DNA of 64,000 bases from Plantactinospora sp. BC1 (GTDB taxonomy: Bacteria; Actinomycetota; Actinomycetes; Mycobacteriales; Micromonosporaceae). Shown here piece by piece: positions 17,976-28,113 of the stretch. Position 1 is the stretch's first letter, and the number at the start of each line of letters is the position of its first letter. The DNA is taken from assembly GCF_003030345.1 (NCBI RefSeq), contig NZ_CP028158.1:3534001-3598000 (forward strand), read 5' to 3'. A model generated the notes under the pieces. It did no database searches. It had not been told where the DNA came from and worked only from the letters and a program-made list of their open reading frames with translations. Both the position numbers and the translations under genes were made by a program.

Positions 17976-18647
17976 GTGAAACTCATGCGCAGACTGACGG
18001 TCGTCGGTGTCTCCGCCGTACTGACCGCCGGCCTCCTGACGGTGATCTCGCCGACCCCGGCCAACGCACACGGCGCGCTGATGATTCCGGCGAGCCGGAC
18101 GTACGCCTGCTACCGGGACGGCCTGACCCCGCAGGGCAACATCGTGAACAAGAACCCGGGCTGTGTCGCCGCGGCCAACATCAGCGGCGTCTCCCCGCTC
18201 TACAACTGGTTCAGCGTGCTCCGCTCGGACGGCGCCGGCCGGACCCGGGGCTTCATCCCGGACGGCCAGCTGTGCAGCGGCGGCAACTCCACCTTCCGGG
18301 GTTGGGACCTGGCTCGGAACGACTTCCCGAAGGCCCAGGTCAGCTCGGGCGCGAGCATCGAGTTCCGGTACAGCAACTGGGCCGCGCACCCCGGCCGGTT
18401 CGACCTGTACGTCACCCGCAACGGTTGGAGCCCCACCCGCGCGCTGGCCTGGAGCGACCTGGAGTCGACGCCGTTCTCCTCGGTCACCAACCCGCCGCAG
18501 CGGGGCAACGTGGGCAGCAACGACGGCCACTACTACTGGACCGGTCGACTGCCGTCCGGCAAGAGCGGCCACCACATCATCTACTCGGTGTGGACCCGCT
18601 CCGACAGCACCGAGACCTTCTACGGCTGCTCGGACGTGACGTTCTGA
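17976..18647 (+). CDS. Secreted lytic polysaccharide monooxygenase (AA10, chitin-binding type)
   Basis: A copper enzyme for oxidative cleavage of chitin or cellulose, 223 residues. A Sec-type signal (MKLMRRLTVVGVSAVLTAGL through SPTPANA) is cleaved before HGALMIPASR, leaving the N-terminal His of the copper histidine brace. A second His lies in NWAAHPGRFDLYVTR. The C-terminal pattern HHIIYSVWTRSDSTETFYGCSDV is typical of AA10. Four further cysteines are consistent with disulfides. No carbohydrate-binding module follows. GTG 17976 has GAAGGGA upstream. Expression may be controlled by the upstream structured element; a strong terminator follows. Confidence 0.95.
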   Translation: MKLMRRLTVVGVSAVLTAGLLTVISPTPANAHGALMIPASRTYACYRDGLTPQGNIVNKNPGCVAAANISGVSPLYNWFSVLRSDGAGRTRGFIPDGQLCSGGNSTFRGWDLARNDFPKAQVSSGASIEFRYSNWAAHPGRFDLYVTRNGWSPTRALAWSDLESTPFSSVTNPPQRGNVGSNDGHYYWTGRLPSGKSGHHIIYSVWTRSDSTETFYGCSDVTF

Positions 18648-18714
18648 CCCGCTGAGCCCGTCGGCCCCCGCACCGCGAGCACGTCGCCCGGCCCGCCCCC
18701 GCGCGGCGAACCGT

Positions 18715-18775
18715 GACGCTCTCGACGGGATGCCACCGCCCCATCCGGCGGCGCATCCCGTCGAGAACGTCTTTT
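18715..18775 (+). terminator. Strong rho-independent terminator after the LPMO gene
   Basis: A 14-bp perfect stem (18720-18733 with 18753-18766), extended by four more pairs beyond one mismatch, is followed by TTTT at 18772-18775, about 70 bases after the stop. T-runs are uncommon in this GC-rich DNA. Confidence 0.85.
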
Positions 18776-18897
18776 CCCGGCCCGTCGGTTGTTTCCGGCC
18801 GGTCCGGCTCGTCGTGCCGGGTCGACCATCCCGGGTCCGCACCGGGTCGGGCAGTCCCGCCGATGTCTCACTGGCACCGACCGGGCACCCTTGGCAC

Positions 18898-20169
18898 ATG
18901 ACGACCGCACCCGCGCCGGGCACCGCCTACCACCGGCTGGCTCGTACCGACCGGCACCGCTGGTGGCGCCCGCTGCTCGGGACCCTGCTGATCCTCGGCG
19001 GCACCTTCGTGCTGCTCTGCCTGCTGGTCGGCATCGGCACCGCGATCGCCGCCGTCAGCGGGCGTCCGACCGGCCCGGACGGCCTGCCGGCGCTGGGCGC
19101 GCTGGGTGATCTCGTACTCTTGCTGGCCGCCATCGCCGCCGCGCTGCCGTTCGTCCTGCTCGCGGCGCGCTGGGTGCAGGCCCGTCCGGCCGGTACGGTC
19201 TCCTCGGTACTCGGCCGGCTGCGCTGGCGCTGGCTCGGCTGGTGCGCGCTGGTTGCCGTACCGGCGGTGTTGTTCCTGCTCGGTGGCAGCTTCGGCCTGC
19301 TCGCCCTGACCGGCAGCGCCGACGGCGACGAGGCGGTCGGCACCGGCTGGCCGGGCTGGGCGGGCTTCCTCGGCGCACTGGTCCTGCTGCTCCTGCTGGT
19401 GCCGTTCCAGGCCGCGGCCGAGGAGTACGTCTTCCGGGGCTGGCTGTTACAGCTCGTCGGGGTGTTCCTCCGGACGCCGTGGCCGGCGATCGCCCTCCAG
19501 GCCGTGCTCTTCGCGTTCGCGCACGGCTGGGGCACCGGGTGGGGCTTCGCCGACCTGATGGTCATGGGTGGCGTACTCGGCTGGTTGACCGTCCGTACCG
19601 GCGGCCTGGAGGCCGCGATCGCGCTGCACGTGGTGAACAACCTGGTCTCGTTCGTCGGCGCGGCGGCGCTGGGACAGCTCGGCATCGACGAGACCGCCGC
19701 CGACGCTCCCTGGGAGATGTTCGCGGTCAGCCTGCTGGTGAACGCCGGCTACGCCGTCGCGGTGCTCCGGCTGGCCCGCCGCCGCCGGCTGCCGACCGTC
19801 TCGCCCGAGCGACCGGCCCCGCCGCCCGGTTACCCGGCCGCCGTCCCCGGACACCCGTTCCCCGCCCCCGCCCACCCGGCCGCCGTCCCCGGACACCCGT
19901 TCCCCGTACCCGCCCACCCGGGCGCCGGGTCGGGGCAGCCGCTCCCCGGACCGGGGCAACCGCTCCCCGGGGCCGGGCCGCCCTTGCCCGCGACCGACCG
20001 GTACGGCCGGCAGAACGGGGCCGAACAGCACGGCCGGCAGAACGAGGCCGACCAGCACGGCCGGCAGAACGGTCAGCGCGACAGCGGTGAACGGCACGGG
20101 CATCAGCCGCCGGCCGCCCCGGCACAGGGGCCGCGAGCTGGTCAAACGCCGACCGGACCGACCGACTGA
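18898..20169 (+). CDS. CPBP-family intramembrane protease with Pro/Gly-rich tail
   Basis: A 423-residue membrane protein. About eight helices contain the CPBP (Abi/CAAX-like) glutamic protease motifs: AAEEYVFRGWLLQ (Glu-Glu...Arg), FAFAHGWGTGWGF and HVVNNLVSF. The tail from about residue 300 is a low-complexity extension with two tandem repeats: Pro-rich (AVPGHPFP-x-PAHP units) then YGRQNGAEQHGRQNEADQHG. Such proteases cleave membrane substrates or mature peptides; the substrate is unknown. ATG 18898 is used because the reading upstream is unrelated. The tail is probably cytoplasmic and disordered. Confidence 0.9.
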   Translation: MTTAPAPGTAYHRLARTDRHRWWRPLLGTLLILGGTFVLLCLLVGIGTAIAAVSGRPTGPDGLPALGALGDLVLLLAAIAAALPFVLLAARWVQARPAGTVSSVLGRLRWRWLGWCALVAVPAVLFLLGGSFGLLALTGSADGDEAVGTGWPGWAGFLGALVLLLLLVPFQAAAEEYVFRGWLLQLVGVFLRTPWPAIALQAVLFAFAHGWGTGWGFADLMVMGGVLGWLTVRTGGLEAAIALHVVNNLVSFVGAAALGQLGIDETAADAPWEMFAVSLLVNAGYAVAVLRLARRRRLPTVSPERPAPPPGYPAAVPGHPFPAPAHPAAVPGHPFPVPAHPGAGSGQPLPGPGQPLPGAGPPLPATDRYGRQNGAEQHGRQNEADQHGRQNGQRDSGERHGHQPPAAPAQGPRAGQTPTGPTD

Positions 20170-20261
20170 CCGGCGCCGTGCCGACGCGTTACACCCGACG
20201 GGTGGTTCCGGGCCGCCAACTGCGGGGGTTGCGGGTCGGCCCGGTCGGGGCGGCGGGCAGG

Positions 20262-21755
20262 ATGGACGCCGTGGACGGGAACGAGATGCTGCTGTCCCCG
20301 GCTGGGGTCGACCAGCTCCGGACGGCACTGACCAGCGCGGGCTACACCTCGAGCGGCATCGCCGACCGGCTCGGCCCGGCCGCGACGAGCGGACTGACCC
20401 GCAACGACTACCGGGCGGCACTGCGCGCCACCGAGGACCGCGACCCGCTCGCCACCCTGATCCGGCTCTTCGTCTGCGCCCAGACCGAGCCGGAGGCGGC
20501 CGTACGGGCGGCCCTCGCCCCGCTGCCGCTTGCCGAGGCGCTCGCCGGAGGGCTGCTCGAACGGGTCGGCGACGGGCTCCGCCAGGGCGTCGACCTGGAG
20601 CCGTACGGAGACACCTGGTGGGTCCTCTCCGACGTACCGGCCAGCGCCCGGCCCGGCCAGCCGCTCGCCGCCGACCACGTACTCGGGATCGGCGGCGCGA
20701 CCACCACGCTGGTCGGGGCGACCATCCGGCGCCCGGTCGGCAGCGCCCTCGACCTCGGCACCGGAAGCGGCGTGCAGGCCCTGCACCTGGCCGAGCACGC
20801 CCGCTCGGTGACCGCCACCGACGTCTCCGAGCGGTCGCTGCGGTTCGCCGCGACCACCGCCGCACTGAACGGACACCGCTGGGAGCTGCTCAGGGGCGAC
20901 CTGGTCGGCCCGGTGGCCGGTCGCCGCTTCGACCTGGTGGTGAGCAACCCGCCGTTCGTGGTCGGCCCCGGCACCACCACGCACAGCTACCGCGACTCGG
21001 GCCGGGTCGGTGACGGGATCGCCGCCGAACTGGCCGCCGCCGCGCCGAGCCTGCTCACCAAGGGCGGCACCATGCAGTACCTGGCCAACTGGCTGCACGT
21101 GGCCGGCGAGGACTGGGGTGAGCGGGTGGCCGGCTGGTTCGCCGGTACCGGCCTGGACGCCTGGGTGATCCAGCGCGAGGTCGCCGACCCGATGAACTAC
21201 GTCGACCTGTGGCTCTCCGACGCCGGCGAGGCGGCCGACCCGCACCGGGTGGCCGCCTGGCTCGACTGGTTCGACGCGCAGAAGGTCGAGGCGATCGGCT
21301 TCGGCGTGGTGAACCTGCGCCGGGGTGGCCACACCGATCCGGTGGTACGGGTCGAGGACCTGCGGCAGGCGGTACAGCCACCGATGGGCGAGCAGGTCGC
21401 GGCCTGGTTCGACCGGCAGGACTGGCTGCGCGGCCGGGACGACGAGGCGCTGCTGACGACCAGGTTCCGGGCGGTCGACGGGCTGAAGCTGCGCCAGGAG
21501 GCGTCGATGGGCGACGACGGCTGGGTGGTGGACCGGCAGGTGCTCGTCCAGTCGCACGGGCTGCGCTGGACCGAGGAGGTGGACCCGCTGGTGCTGGCCC
21601 TGGTCGGCGGGGCCAACGGCCAGGTGCCGCTGCGCGAGCAGCTCGCGGTGCTGGCGCTGGCGCACGACGTACCCGCGACGGACCTTGCCGAGGCGGCCGC
21701 GCCGATCATCGCGCACCTGGTGGAACGCGGCGTCCTGGCGCCCGTGGCAGACTGA
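20262..21755 (+). CDS. Class I SAM-dependent methyltransferase with N-terminal DUF7059-type domain
   Basis: A 497-residue enzyme. The first ~160 residues form a helical domain seen in related actinobacterial methyltransferases. The Rossmann SAM site is [19 protein letters not shown] (near 166), and the catalytic NPPF motif is [12 protein letters not shown], typical of HemK/RlmF-like amino or nucleobase N-methyltransferases. The C-terminal ~150 residues form an extra winged-helix-like part. The substrate could be a protein glutamine, rRNA base or DNA base. The stop is five bases before dtd, so the two genes probably form one transcript. Confidence 0.88.
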   Translation: MDAVDGNEMLLSPAGVDQLRTALTSAGYTSSGIADRLGPAATSGLTRNDYRAALRATEDRDPLATLIRLFVCAQTEPEAAVRAALAPLPLAEALAGGLLERVGDGLRQGVDLEPYGDTWWVLSDVPASARPGQPLAADHVLGIGGATTTLVGATIRRPVGSALDLGTGSGVQALHLAEHARSVTATDVSERSLRFAATTAALNGHRWELLRGDLVGPVAGRRFDLVVSNPPFVVGPGTTTHSYRDSGRVGDGIAAELAAAAPSLLTKGGTMQYLANWLHVAGEDWGERVAGWFAGTGLDAWVIQREVADPMNYVDLWLSDAGEAADPHRVAAWLDWFDAQKVEAIGFGVVNLRRGGHTDPVVRVEDLRQAVQPPMGEQVAAWFDRQDWLRGRDDEALLTTRFRAVDGLKLRQEASMGDDGWVVDRQVLVQSHGLRWTEEVDPLVLALVGGANGQVPLREQLAVLALAHDVPATDLAEAAAPIIAHLVERGVLAPVAD

Positions 21756-21760
21756 CCGTC

Positions 21761-22183
21761 GTGCGTGCGGTGGTGCAGACGGTCAGCCGGGCCAGTGTGA
21801 CGGTGGACGGCGAGGTGGTCGGGGCGATCTCCGACGGGCTGCTGGTGCTGCTCGGGGTGACCCACGCCGACACCCGGGCCACCGCCGAGACGATGGCCCG
21901 GAAGGTGCACGAGCTGCGGATCCTGGACGACGAGCGGTCGGCCGCCGACGTCGGGGCGCCGCTGCTGGTGGTCAGCCAGTTCACCCTCTACGGCGACGCC
22001 CGCAAGGGCCGCCGGCCCAGTTGGGGCGCGGCGGCCCCGGCCGAGGTGGCCGAACCGCTGGTCACCGCGTTCGTCGAGGCGCTGCGGCTGCGTGGCGCCA
22101 AGGTCTCCACCGGCCGCTTCCGGGCGCACATGCTGGTCGAGAGCGTCAACGTCGGCCCGCACACGGTGCTGCTGGAGCTGTAG
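21761..22183 (+). CDS. dtd: D-aminoacyl-tRNA deacylase
   Basis: DTD hydrolyses D-amino acids (and Gly from mischarged tRNA-Ala), protecting translation. It is 140 residues, the usual length. The motif [17 protein letters not shown] is the active-site signature, and [12 protein letters not shown] carries the Gly-Pro (cis-Pro) motif used for chiral proofreading. GTG 21761 begins [21 protein letters not shown], the conserved N terminus. It follows the methyltransferase gene by five bases. Confidence 0.96.
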   Translation: MRAVVQTVSRASVTVDGEVVGAISDGLLVLLGVTHADTRATAETMARKVHELRILDDERSAADVGAPLLVVSQFTLYGDARKGRRPSWGAAAPAEVAEPLVTAFVEALRLRGAKVSTGRFRAHMLVESVNVGPHTVLLEL

Positions 22184-22223
22184 CGCCGACCCGCGCCGCC
22201 CGTCGGGCGGACCGCAGGACGGC

Positions 22224-23024
22224 TCAGAAGAAGAGGCCGCGCTTCTGCATCGACTGGCGCAGCCAGCCGTCGAGCTGCCGGACCCAGTCCGTCCGGTCCA
22301 CTGAGGCGTGGTCGACGGTGAACCGGCCGAACGCGTCCCGGCCCTCGGTGAAGAGACCGCCCCGCTTGTCGATCTCCAGCACGATCTGCAACTGCTGCGG
22401 CGTGGCCACGAAGGTCAGTTCGAGCTGGTTGATCGCCCGGGCGTACTGCGGACCGGGATAGAACTCGATCTCCTGGTAGAACGGCAGGCTCTGGCGTACG
22501 CCGTAGATGTGGCCGCGCTCGACGTCCGCCCGGCTGAACCGGAAGCCGAGCTGGACCAGGGCGTCGATGACCCGCTCCTGTGCCGGCAGCGGATGCACCG
22601 CGACCGGGTCGAGGTCACCCTTGTCCACCGCGCGGGCCACCTCCAGCTCGGTACGCAACCCCATGGTCATCCCGTGCAGGTGGCGACCGCCGATCTCGGT
22701 CAGCGGCGTCTCCCACGGCACCTCGAAGCGGAACGGGATGTCGTGGCGCTGCCCGCTCTCCAGCCGGAACGGGCCGGTCACCCGCTGCCGCTGGAACTCC
22801 TGGGTGGTGTTGTACTCACTGTCACCACTCTCCACCTCGACCCGGGTCACCAGGCCGAGCGCGACGTACTCGACGTCCACCGGATGGTCGCCGCCCGCGA
22901 CGTGGACCTGGCCCTCCAGATAACCGCCTGGCCGGCAGTTCGGGTTGGTCAGCACCGTCTCGACCGACGGACCGCCCACACCCATCGCCTGCATCAACCG
23001 CTTGAAGACCACCACGTCCTCCAT
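22224..23024 (-). CDS. Spo0M-family sporulation-control protein
   Basis: A 266-residue cytoplasmic arrestin-like protein. [20 protein letters not shown] followed by [17 protein letters not shown] is the characteristic N terminus of Spo0M, which in Bacillus affects sporulation and cell shape. The C-terminal half ends in [13 protein letters not shown]. Homologues are widespread in actinomycetes. Its role here is not defined, though the adjacent alternative sigma gene is divergently oriented and the two share an upstream region of about 270 bases. Confidence 0.92.
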   Translation of the reverse strand: MEDVVVFKRLMQAMGVGGPSVETVLTNPNCRPGGYLEGQVHVAGGDHPVDVEYVALGLVTRVEVESGDSEYNTTQEFQRQRVTGPFRLESGQRHDIPFRFEVPWETPLTEIGGRHLHGMTMGLRTELEVARAVDKGDLDPVAVHPLPAQERVIDALVQLGFRFSRADVERGHIYGVRQSLPFYQEIEFYPGPQYARAINQLELTFVATPQQLQIVLEIDKRGGLFTEGRDAFGRFTVDHASVDRTDWVRQLDGWLRQSMQKRGLFF

Positions 23025-23293
23025 CCGTCGTCGATCTCTGTCCCGTCTCGCACGGTAACCGTCACTGGCAAGTACCGCCCGGGCAACGGGCCGGAGCGGT
23101 CCGGTACCGGAGGACGACGATCAATGGGATCAAGGTCGAGAAACCGGGACGAATCAGCCCCCGGCGGTCTCCCGGTTTCATGCCAACCCGACGTTCTCCT
23201 CACCTCGGCTTCACGCCCTACCGGCCAAGCTATGTGTCACCAGCGCGGTTGTCCGCTGGTACGCGCCACATTGTCGAAGCGGGGAGGCGACAG

Positions 23294-24328
<1,035 letters not shown>

Positions 24329-24340
24329 GCCGTACCCTCC

Positions 24341-24375
24341 GGAGCCCCCGCCACCTGCCCGGTGGCGGGGGCTCC
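24341..24375 (+). terminator. Perfect hairpin terminator between sigma and ABC permease genes
   Basis: Arms of 15 bp (24341-24355 with 24361-24375) pair perfectly around a 5-base loop, 12 bases after the sigma stop. The convergent ABC permease gene ends at 24414, so it may work in both directions. Confidence 0.85.
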
Positions 24376-24413
24376 GCGCTGTGTCCGTGCTCCCGGGTTC
24401 GGGCCCGTCCGGT

Positions 24414-26042
24414 TCAGCCGATCGCCAGGTCCCGACGGCGGAACGTGGCCAGGCCGAGCCCGGTCAGCGCCACCGCGACGGCGAGCAGCACCACCAGGGG
24501 GGTGGCGCTCGGGTCGGCGGCCGGCACCGCCGGCAGGTGGGTGAAGGGCGACAGGTTCAGCACCGGCTGCGGCAGCTCCAGCAGCGCGCCGAGCTGTCCC
24601 AGCAGGACGCAGAGCAGGAAGGCCGTCCAGGACAGCGCCACCGACAGCCGGGGCAGCAGCCCGAACAGCACCACCACCAGACCGGCGAGGACCAGCGCCG
24701 CCGGCGCCTGGACCAGTCCGGCGACGGTGAGCCGGGCCACCTCGCCGGGTACGTCGCCGCTGACCAGGCCGTAGCCCAGCCCGGTGCTCGCGCCGGCCAG
24801 CGCCAGCAGGACGACCGCGCCGAGGGCGGCCCAGAGCAGGTGGCTGAGCAGCCAGCGGGGCCGGCTGACGGCGGTGGCGAGTATCCCCTCCAGGGTGCCG
24901 GCCGCCTCCTCGGTCCGCAGCCGCAGCACCGCCTGGACCACGAAGCCGGCCACCGCGAGCGCGAACATCGCCATCATGGTGCCGAGGAAGGCGTCGATCA
25001 GCTTCTCGGTGCCGCCGAGCTGGGCGATCAGCTCGGTGGCCGCCTCGTTCTCGCCGACGAAGCTGTCGACCTCCTCGCCGACCGAACCCATCGACATCCC
25101 CATCACCACGACGCCGACGGCCCAGCCCAGCACCACACCCCGCTGCAACCTCCAGGACAGGCCGGCGGGGCTGAGCAGACCCCGGGCCGCCACCGCCGGG
25201 CCACGGCGGACGGCCAGCAGCCCGGCGCCAAGGTCGCGGTGGGCGGTCAGCAGGAACGCCGTACCGACGGCGAGCAGCGCGAAGCCGACCGTCAGGGCGA
25301 GTACCGGCCAGCGGTTGCGGTCGAACGCCTGGACCTGGCTGGCCCAGCCGAGCGGGGAGAGCCAGGACGGCCAGGCGCTGACCACCCGCATCCCGTCGGC
25401 GGAGACGGTCCCCCAGGCGTCTCCGGCGGCTCGGAGCAGGAAGGCGACGCCGACGACGGCCGCGGCCATGCCGTTCGCGCCGCGCGCCGTACCGGAGATC
25501 TGGGCGGTCACCGCGGCGACCGCCGCGAACGAGACCCCGATCCCGGCGATCGCCGCGCCGAGCGCGAACGAGCCGGCCACCGGCAGGTCCCCGGCCACCA
25601 GAACCAGGGCCAGCAGTACCCCGCTGAGCACGTTGGCGGCGAGCGTGGTGAGCAGGGCCGCGGTGAGCGGGGCGTGCCGGCCGACCACCGCCGAGCCGAG
25701 CAGCTCCGCCCGGCCGGTCTCCTCGTTCTGCCGGGTGTGCCGGACCACCGCGAAGGTGCTGAGCAACGCGGCGAGCAGGGCCAGCATCGTGTACGCCTCG
25801 GCGGTGACCACCGACCCGAGGCTCGGCCCGGAGACCGGGCCGTTGAACGCCCGGGCGACCACACTGGCGGCGCTGGTGGTGGCGTAGCCGATCCGGTCGG
25901 ACTCGGTGCCGTAGATGCCGGCGACGCTCTGCGCGACCGCGGCGGCGACCCCGGGCACGGCCAGCACCCAGACCAGGAGCTTCACCCGGTCCCGGCGCAC
26001 CGCGAGCCGGGTCAGCCGGGCGGTGCCGGTCAGCGCGGTCAC
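24414..26042 (-). CDS. ABC exporter permease (polyketide-antibiotic-exporter type)
   Basis: A 542-residue permease with about twelve hydrophobic helices arranged as two similar halves, the layout of actinomycete exporters annotated as polyketide antibiotic or drug transporters. It starts at GTG 26042, overlapping the stop of the ATPase gene (GTGA), so the two proteins are translationally coupled. Recognisable segments are [20 protein letters not shown] and [19 protein letters not shown], repeated motifs of this family on cytoplasmic loops. With the upstream ATPase it forms a complete exporter; substrate unknown. Confidence 0.9.
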   Translation of the reverse strand: MTALTGTARLTRLAVRRDRVKLLVWVLAVPGVAAAVAQSVAGIYGTESDRIGYATTSAASVVARAFNGPVSGPSLGSVVTAEAYTMLALLAALLSTFAVVRHTRQNEETGRAELLGSAVVGRHAPLTAALLTTLAANVLSGVLLALVLVAGDLPVAGSFALGAAIAGIGVSFAAVAAVTAQISGTARGANGMAAAVVGVAFLLRAAGDAWGTVSADGMRVVSAWPSWLSPLGWASQVQAFDRNRWPVLALTVGFALLAVGTAFLLTAHRDLGAGLLAVRRGPAVAARGLLSPAGLSWRLQRGVVLGWAVGVVVMGMSMGSVGEEVDSFVGENEAATELIAQLGGTEKLIDAFLGTMMAMFALAVAGFVVQAVLRLRTEEAAGTLEGILATAVSRPRWLLSHLLWAALGAVVLLALAGASTGLGYGLVSGDVPGEVARLTVAGLVQAPAALVLAGLVVVLFGLLPRLSVALSWTAFLLCVLLGQLGALLELPQPVLNLSPFTHLPAVPAADPSATPLVVLLAVAVALTGLGLATFRRRDLAIG

Positions 26043-26965
26043 CGGGCACCCGCCGGCACAGGACGCTCGGCGGCGCCGGTCTCGGAACCGTCGCCGTAGT
26101 GCCGCATGAACAGCTCCTCCAGGGTCGGCGGCGTACTGGTCAGGGCCCGTACCCCGAACCGGGCGAGGTGGGCCAGCACCGGGTCGAGGGTGCCGGACTC
26201 GACCTCGAACCGGGTGGTGGAGCCGGAGACGGTCACCGCGTGCACCCCGGCCAGGTCGGCGAGCCCCTCCACCGGGCGCTCCGTCTCGACCGTCATCGGG
26301 GTCCGGGTCAGGTGGCGCAGCTCGGCCAGGGTGCCGGACTCGACGGTACGGCCGGCCCGGATGATGCTGACCCGGTCGCAGAGCGCCTCCACCTCGGACA
26401 TCACGTGGCTGGAGAGCAGCACGGTCTTGCCCGCGTCGCGCAGCGCGGTGACGTACTCCCGGAAGACCGCCTCCATCAGCGGGTCCAGCCCGGAGGTCGG
26501 CTCGTCGAGCACCAGCAGTTCCACGTCGGAGGCGAACGCGGCGACGATCGCCACCTTCTGCCGGTTGCCCTTGGAGTAGGTGCGGCACTTCTTGGTCGGG
26601 TCGAGGTCGAAGCGTTGCAACAACTCGTCCCGGCGGGCCCGGTCCAGCCCGCCGCGCAGCGCGCCGAAGAGGTCGATCGCCTCCCCGCCGGAGAGGTTGG
26701 GCCAGAGGTTCACGTCGCCGGGCACGTACGCCAGCCGGCGGTGCAGCGACACGGCGTCCCGCCAGGGATCGCCACCGAGTACGCCCACCTCGCCCGCGTC
26801 CTTGCGGAGCAGGCCGAGCAGGATCCGGATGGTGGTGGACTTGCCCGCCCCGTTCGGTCCGAGGAACCCGTGCACCTCGCCGGACCGGACGGTCAGGTCC
26901 AGTTCGTCCAGCGCGCGGGTGGCCCCGAAGGTCTTCACCAGGCCGGCCACCGAGATCGCGGTCAT
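26039..26965 (-). CDS. ABC exporter ATP-binding protein
   Basis: A 308-residue nucleotide-binding subunit that energises the adjacent permease. Walker A is [14 protein letters not shown] (near residue 35). The signature is [15 protein letters not shown], a common variant of LSGGQ in drug exporters. Walker B is [15 protein letters not shown], and the switch His lies in [16 protein letters not shown]. The C-terminal ~90 residues form the DrrA-like extension. The RBS GGGAG is four bases before ATG 26965. Three 20-bp tandem repeats lie directly upstream. It is divergent from a TetR-family gene that probably represses it. Confidence 0.95.
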   Translation of the reverse strand: MTAISVAGLVKTFGATRALDELDLTVRSGEVHGFLGPNGAGKSTTIRILLGLLRKDAGEVGVLGGDPWRDAVSLHRRLAYVPGDVNLWPNLSGGEAIDLFGALRGGLDRARRDELLQRFDLDPTKKCRTYSKGNRQKVAIVAAFASDVELLVLDEPTSGLDPLMEAVFREYVTALRDAGKTVLLSSHVMSEVEALCDRVSIIRAGRTVESGTLAELRHLTRTPMTVETERPVEGLADLAGVHAVTVSGSTTRFEVESGTLDPVLAHLARFGVRALTSTPPTLEELFMRHYGDGSETGAAERPVPAGAR

Positions 26966-26974
26966 GACGCTCCC

Positions 26975-27034
26975 TTGCTAGTTGCCGATTCCGCTTACTA
27001 GTTGCCGATTCCGCTTGCCAGTTGCCGATTCCGC
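26975..27034. repeat. Three tandem 20-bp repeats in the ABC operon leader
   Basis: Units 26975-26994, 26995-27014 and 27015-27034 share GTTGCCGATTCCGC and differ only in the first six bases. They end about 10 bases before the ATPase start codon, overlapping the region that would form its 5' leader. Confidence 0.9.
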
Positions 27035-27108
27035 GTCGTCCGGGAACCGTCCGGGAACCAGGACGACGTGTCGAGCCGGATCGTGACAGTGTCTCGATGC
27101 CAGTGTAC

Positions 27109-27155
27109 TGACCGATGGTAGGACGACGGTCACAAATTCCTGATCGTCGGTCAGG
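27109..27155. promoter_or_regulatory. Inverted half-sites, candidate TetR operator
   Basis: CTGACCGA (27109-27116) is the inverse of TCGGTCAG (27148-27155), and a further CGGTCA lies at 27128-27133. These are three TGACCG-type half-sites between the divergent regulator and exporter genes. The arrangement suits a TetR-family operator and overlaps the likely regulator promoter; binding is inferred. Confidence 0.45.
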
Positions 27156-27173
27156 GGGCGGTACCCTGGGCGG

Positions 27174-28007
27174 ATGGATCGACCTCCCGCTCTCGACACC
27201 CGGAGCCGGATCCTGCGTACCGCCCTGGACCTGTTCGGCGCGCAGGGCTACCAGCGCACCTCGCTGCGGCAGATCGCCGACCGGCTGGGGCTGACCAAGG
27301 CGGGCATCCTCTACCACTTCCCCAGCAAGGAACACCTGCTGGTGGCGCTGGCCGAGCCGCTCGTCTCCGACCTGGAGGCGGCGCTGGAGCGGGCGGCCCA
27401 GCTGCCCTGGCCGGCGGCCCGCTGGGCGGCGCTGGAGGGCTGGCTCGACACCCTGCTGCGGCACCGGCGACCACTGGGGACGCTCTACCACGACATGACG
27501 CTGCTCGCCCGGGGCAGCACGTACGCCCGGATCATGCGGCTCGCCACCAGGGCGTACGACCTGGTCGCCGGCCCGGGCGCGACCCGGCTGGAGCGGATCC
27601 GGGCCATCCAGGCCACCGGGATGCTCGGCGACCCGATCGTCTTCTACGCCGACGTGCCGGACGACGAGTTGCGGGCGGCGCTACTCGACGGCGCGGTCCG
27701 GCTGCTCAGCGAGCCGGCGCCGCGAGCCGGCACCGACCGGACCGGAGAACGGGCCGCAGAACCGGGCGGAGAACGGGCCGCAGAACGCGGCGGAGAACGA
27801 CAGTCCGGTCCGGAGCGGGTTCGGCCGAGCCGTCGGCGCCGGGCGGGGCGACCGCCCGGGCTCAGTGCCGAACAGGTGCGTACGGCCCGGGCGATGCACG
27901 GCGCCGGGCTGCACACCGTGGACCAGATCGCCGCCAGCCTCGGCGTCTCCCGGGCCACCCTCTACCGGCACCTCCGGGTCGCCGACCCGGCCCAACCCGA
28001 GCGATAA
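27174..28007 (+). CDS. TetR-family regulator with an additional C-terminal HTH
   Basis: A 277-residue regulator. The N-terminal TetR HTH is residues 9-55 (SLRQIADRLGLTKAGILYHFPSK contains the recognition helix), followed by a ligand-domain-like helical part to ~180. Residues 186-222 are a linker made of a 24-bp DNA repeat (GERAAEPGGERAAERGGER). Residues 224-268 resemble the resolvase/Hin-type HTH (AGRPPGLSAEQVRTARAMHG, then IAASLGVSRATLYRHL). TetR proteins usually end after the ligand domain near 190-220, so the second DNA-binding module is an addition. It likely represses the divergent exporter operon. Confidence 0.85.
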   Translation: MDRPPALDTRSRILRTALDLFGAQGYQRTSLRQIADRLGLTKAGILYHFPSKEHLLVALAEPLVSDLEAALERAAQLPWPAARWAALEGWLDTLLRHRRPLGTLYHDMTLLARGSTYARIMRLATRAYDLVAGPGATRLERIRAIQATGMLGDPIVFYADVPDDELRAALLDGAVRLLSEPAPRAGTDRTGERAAEPGGERAAERGGERQSGPERVRPSRRRRAGRPPGLSAEQVRTARAMHGAGLHTVDQIAASLGVSRATLYRHLRVADPAQPER

Positions 28008-28113
28008 CGAGACAGGTTCCGACACTAATTCGAGATGATTTTGAGACACCCCGGGCGGCGGCGAACACGGCGGCCGGCCCGCGCGTCGAGCCGCCGCCGA
28101 ACCGAGCCACGGC

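Noticed and set aside
18715-18775. Terminator hairpin as a REP-like dispersed repeat
   Set aside because: No second copy was seen in the window, and its T-run and position after the LPMO gene fit simple termination.
24414-27491. 1025-codon minus-strand frame joining the exporter permease with sequence over the ATPase and tetR genes
   Set aside because: The permease starts at GTG 26042, overlapping the ATPase stop. The upstream part is an out-of-frame shadow of the ATPase and of the promoter region.
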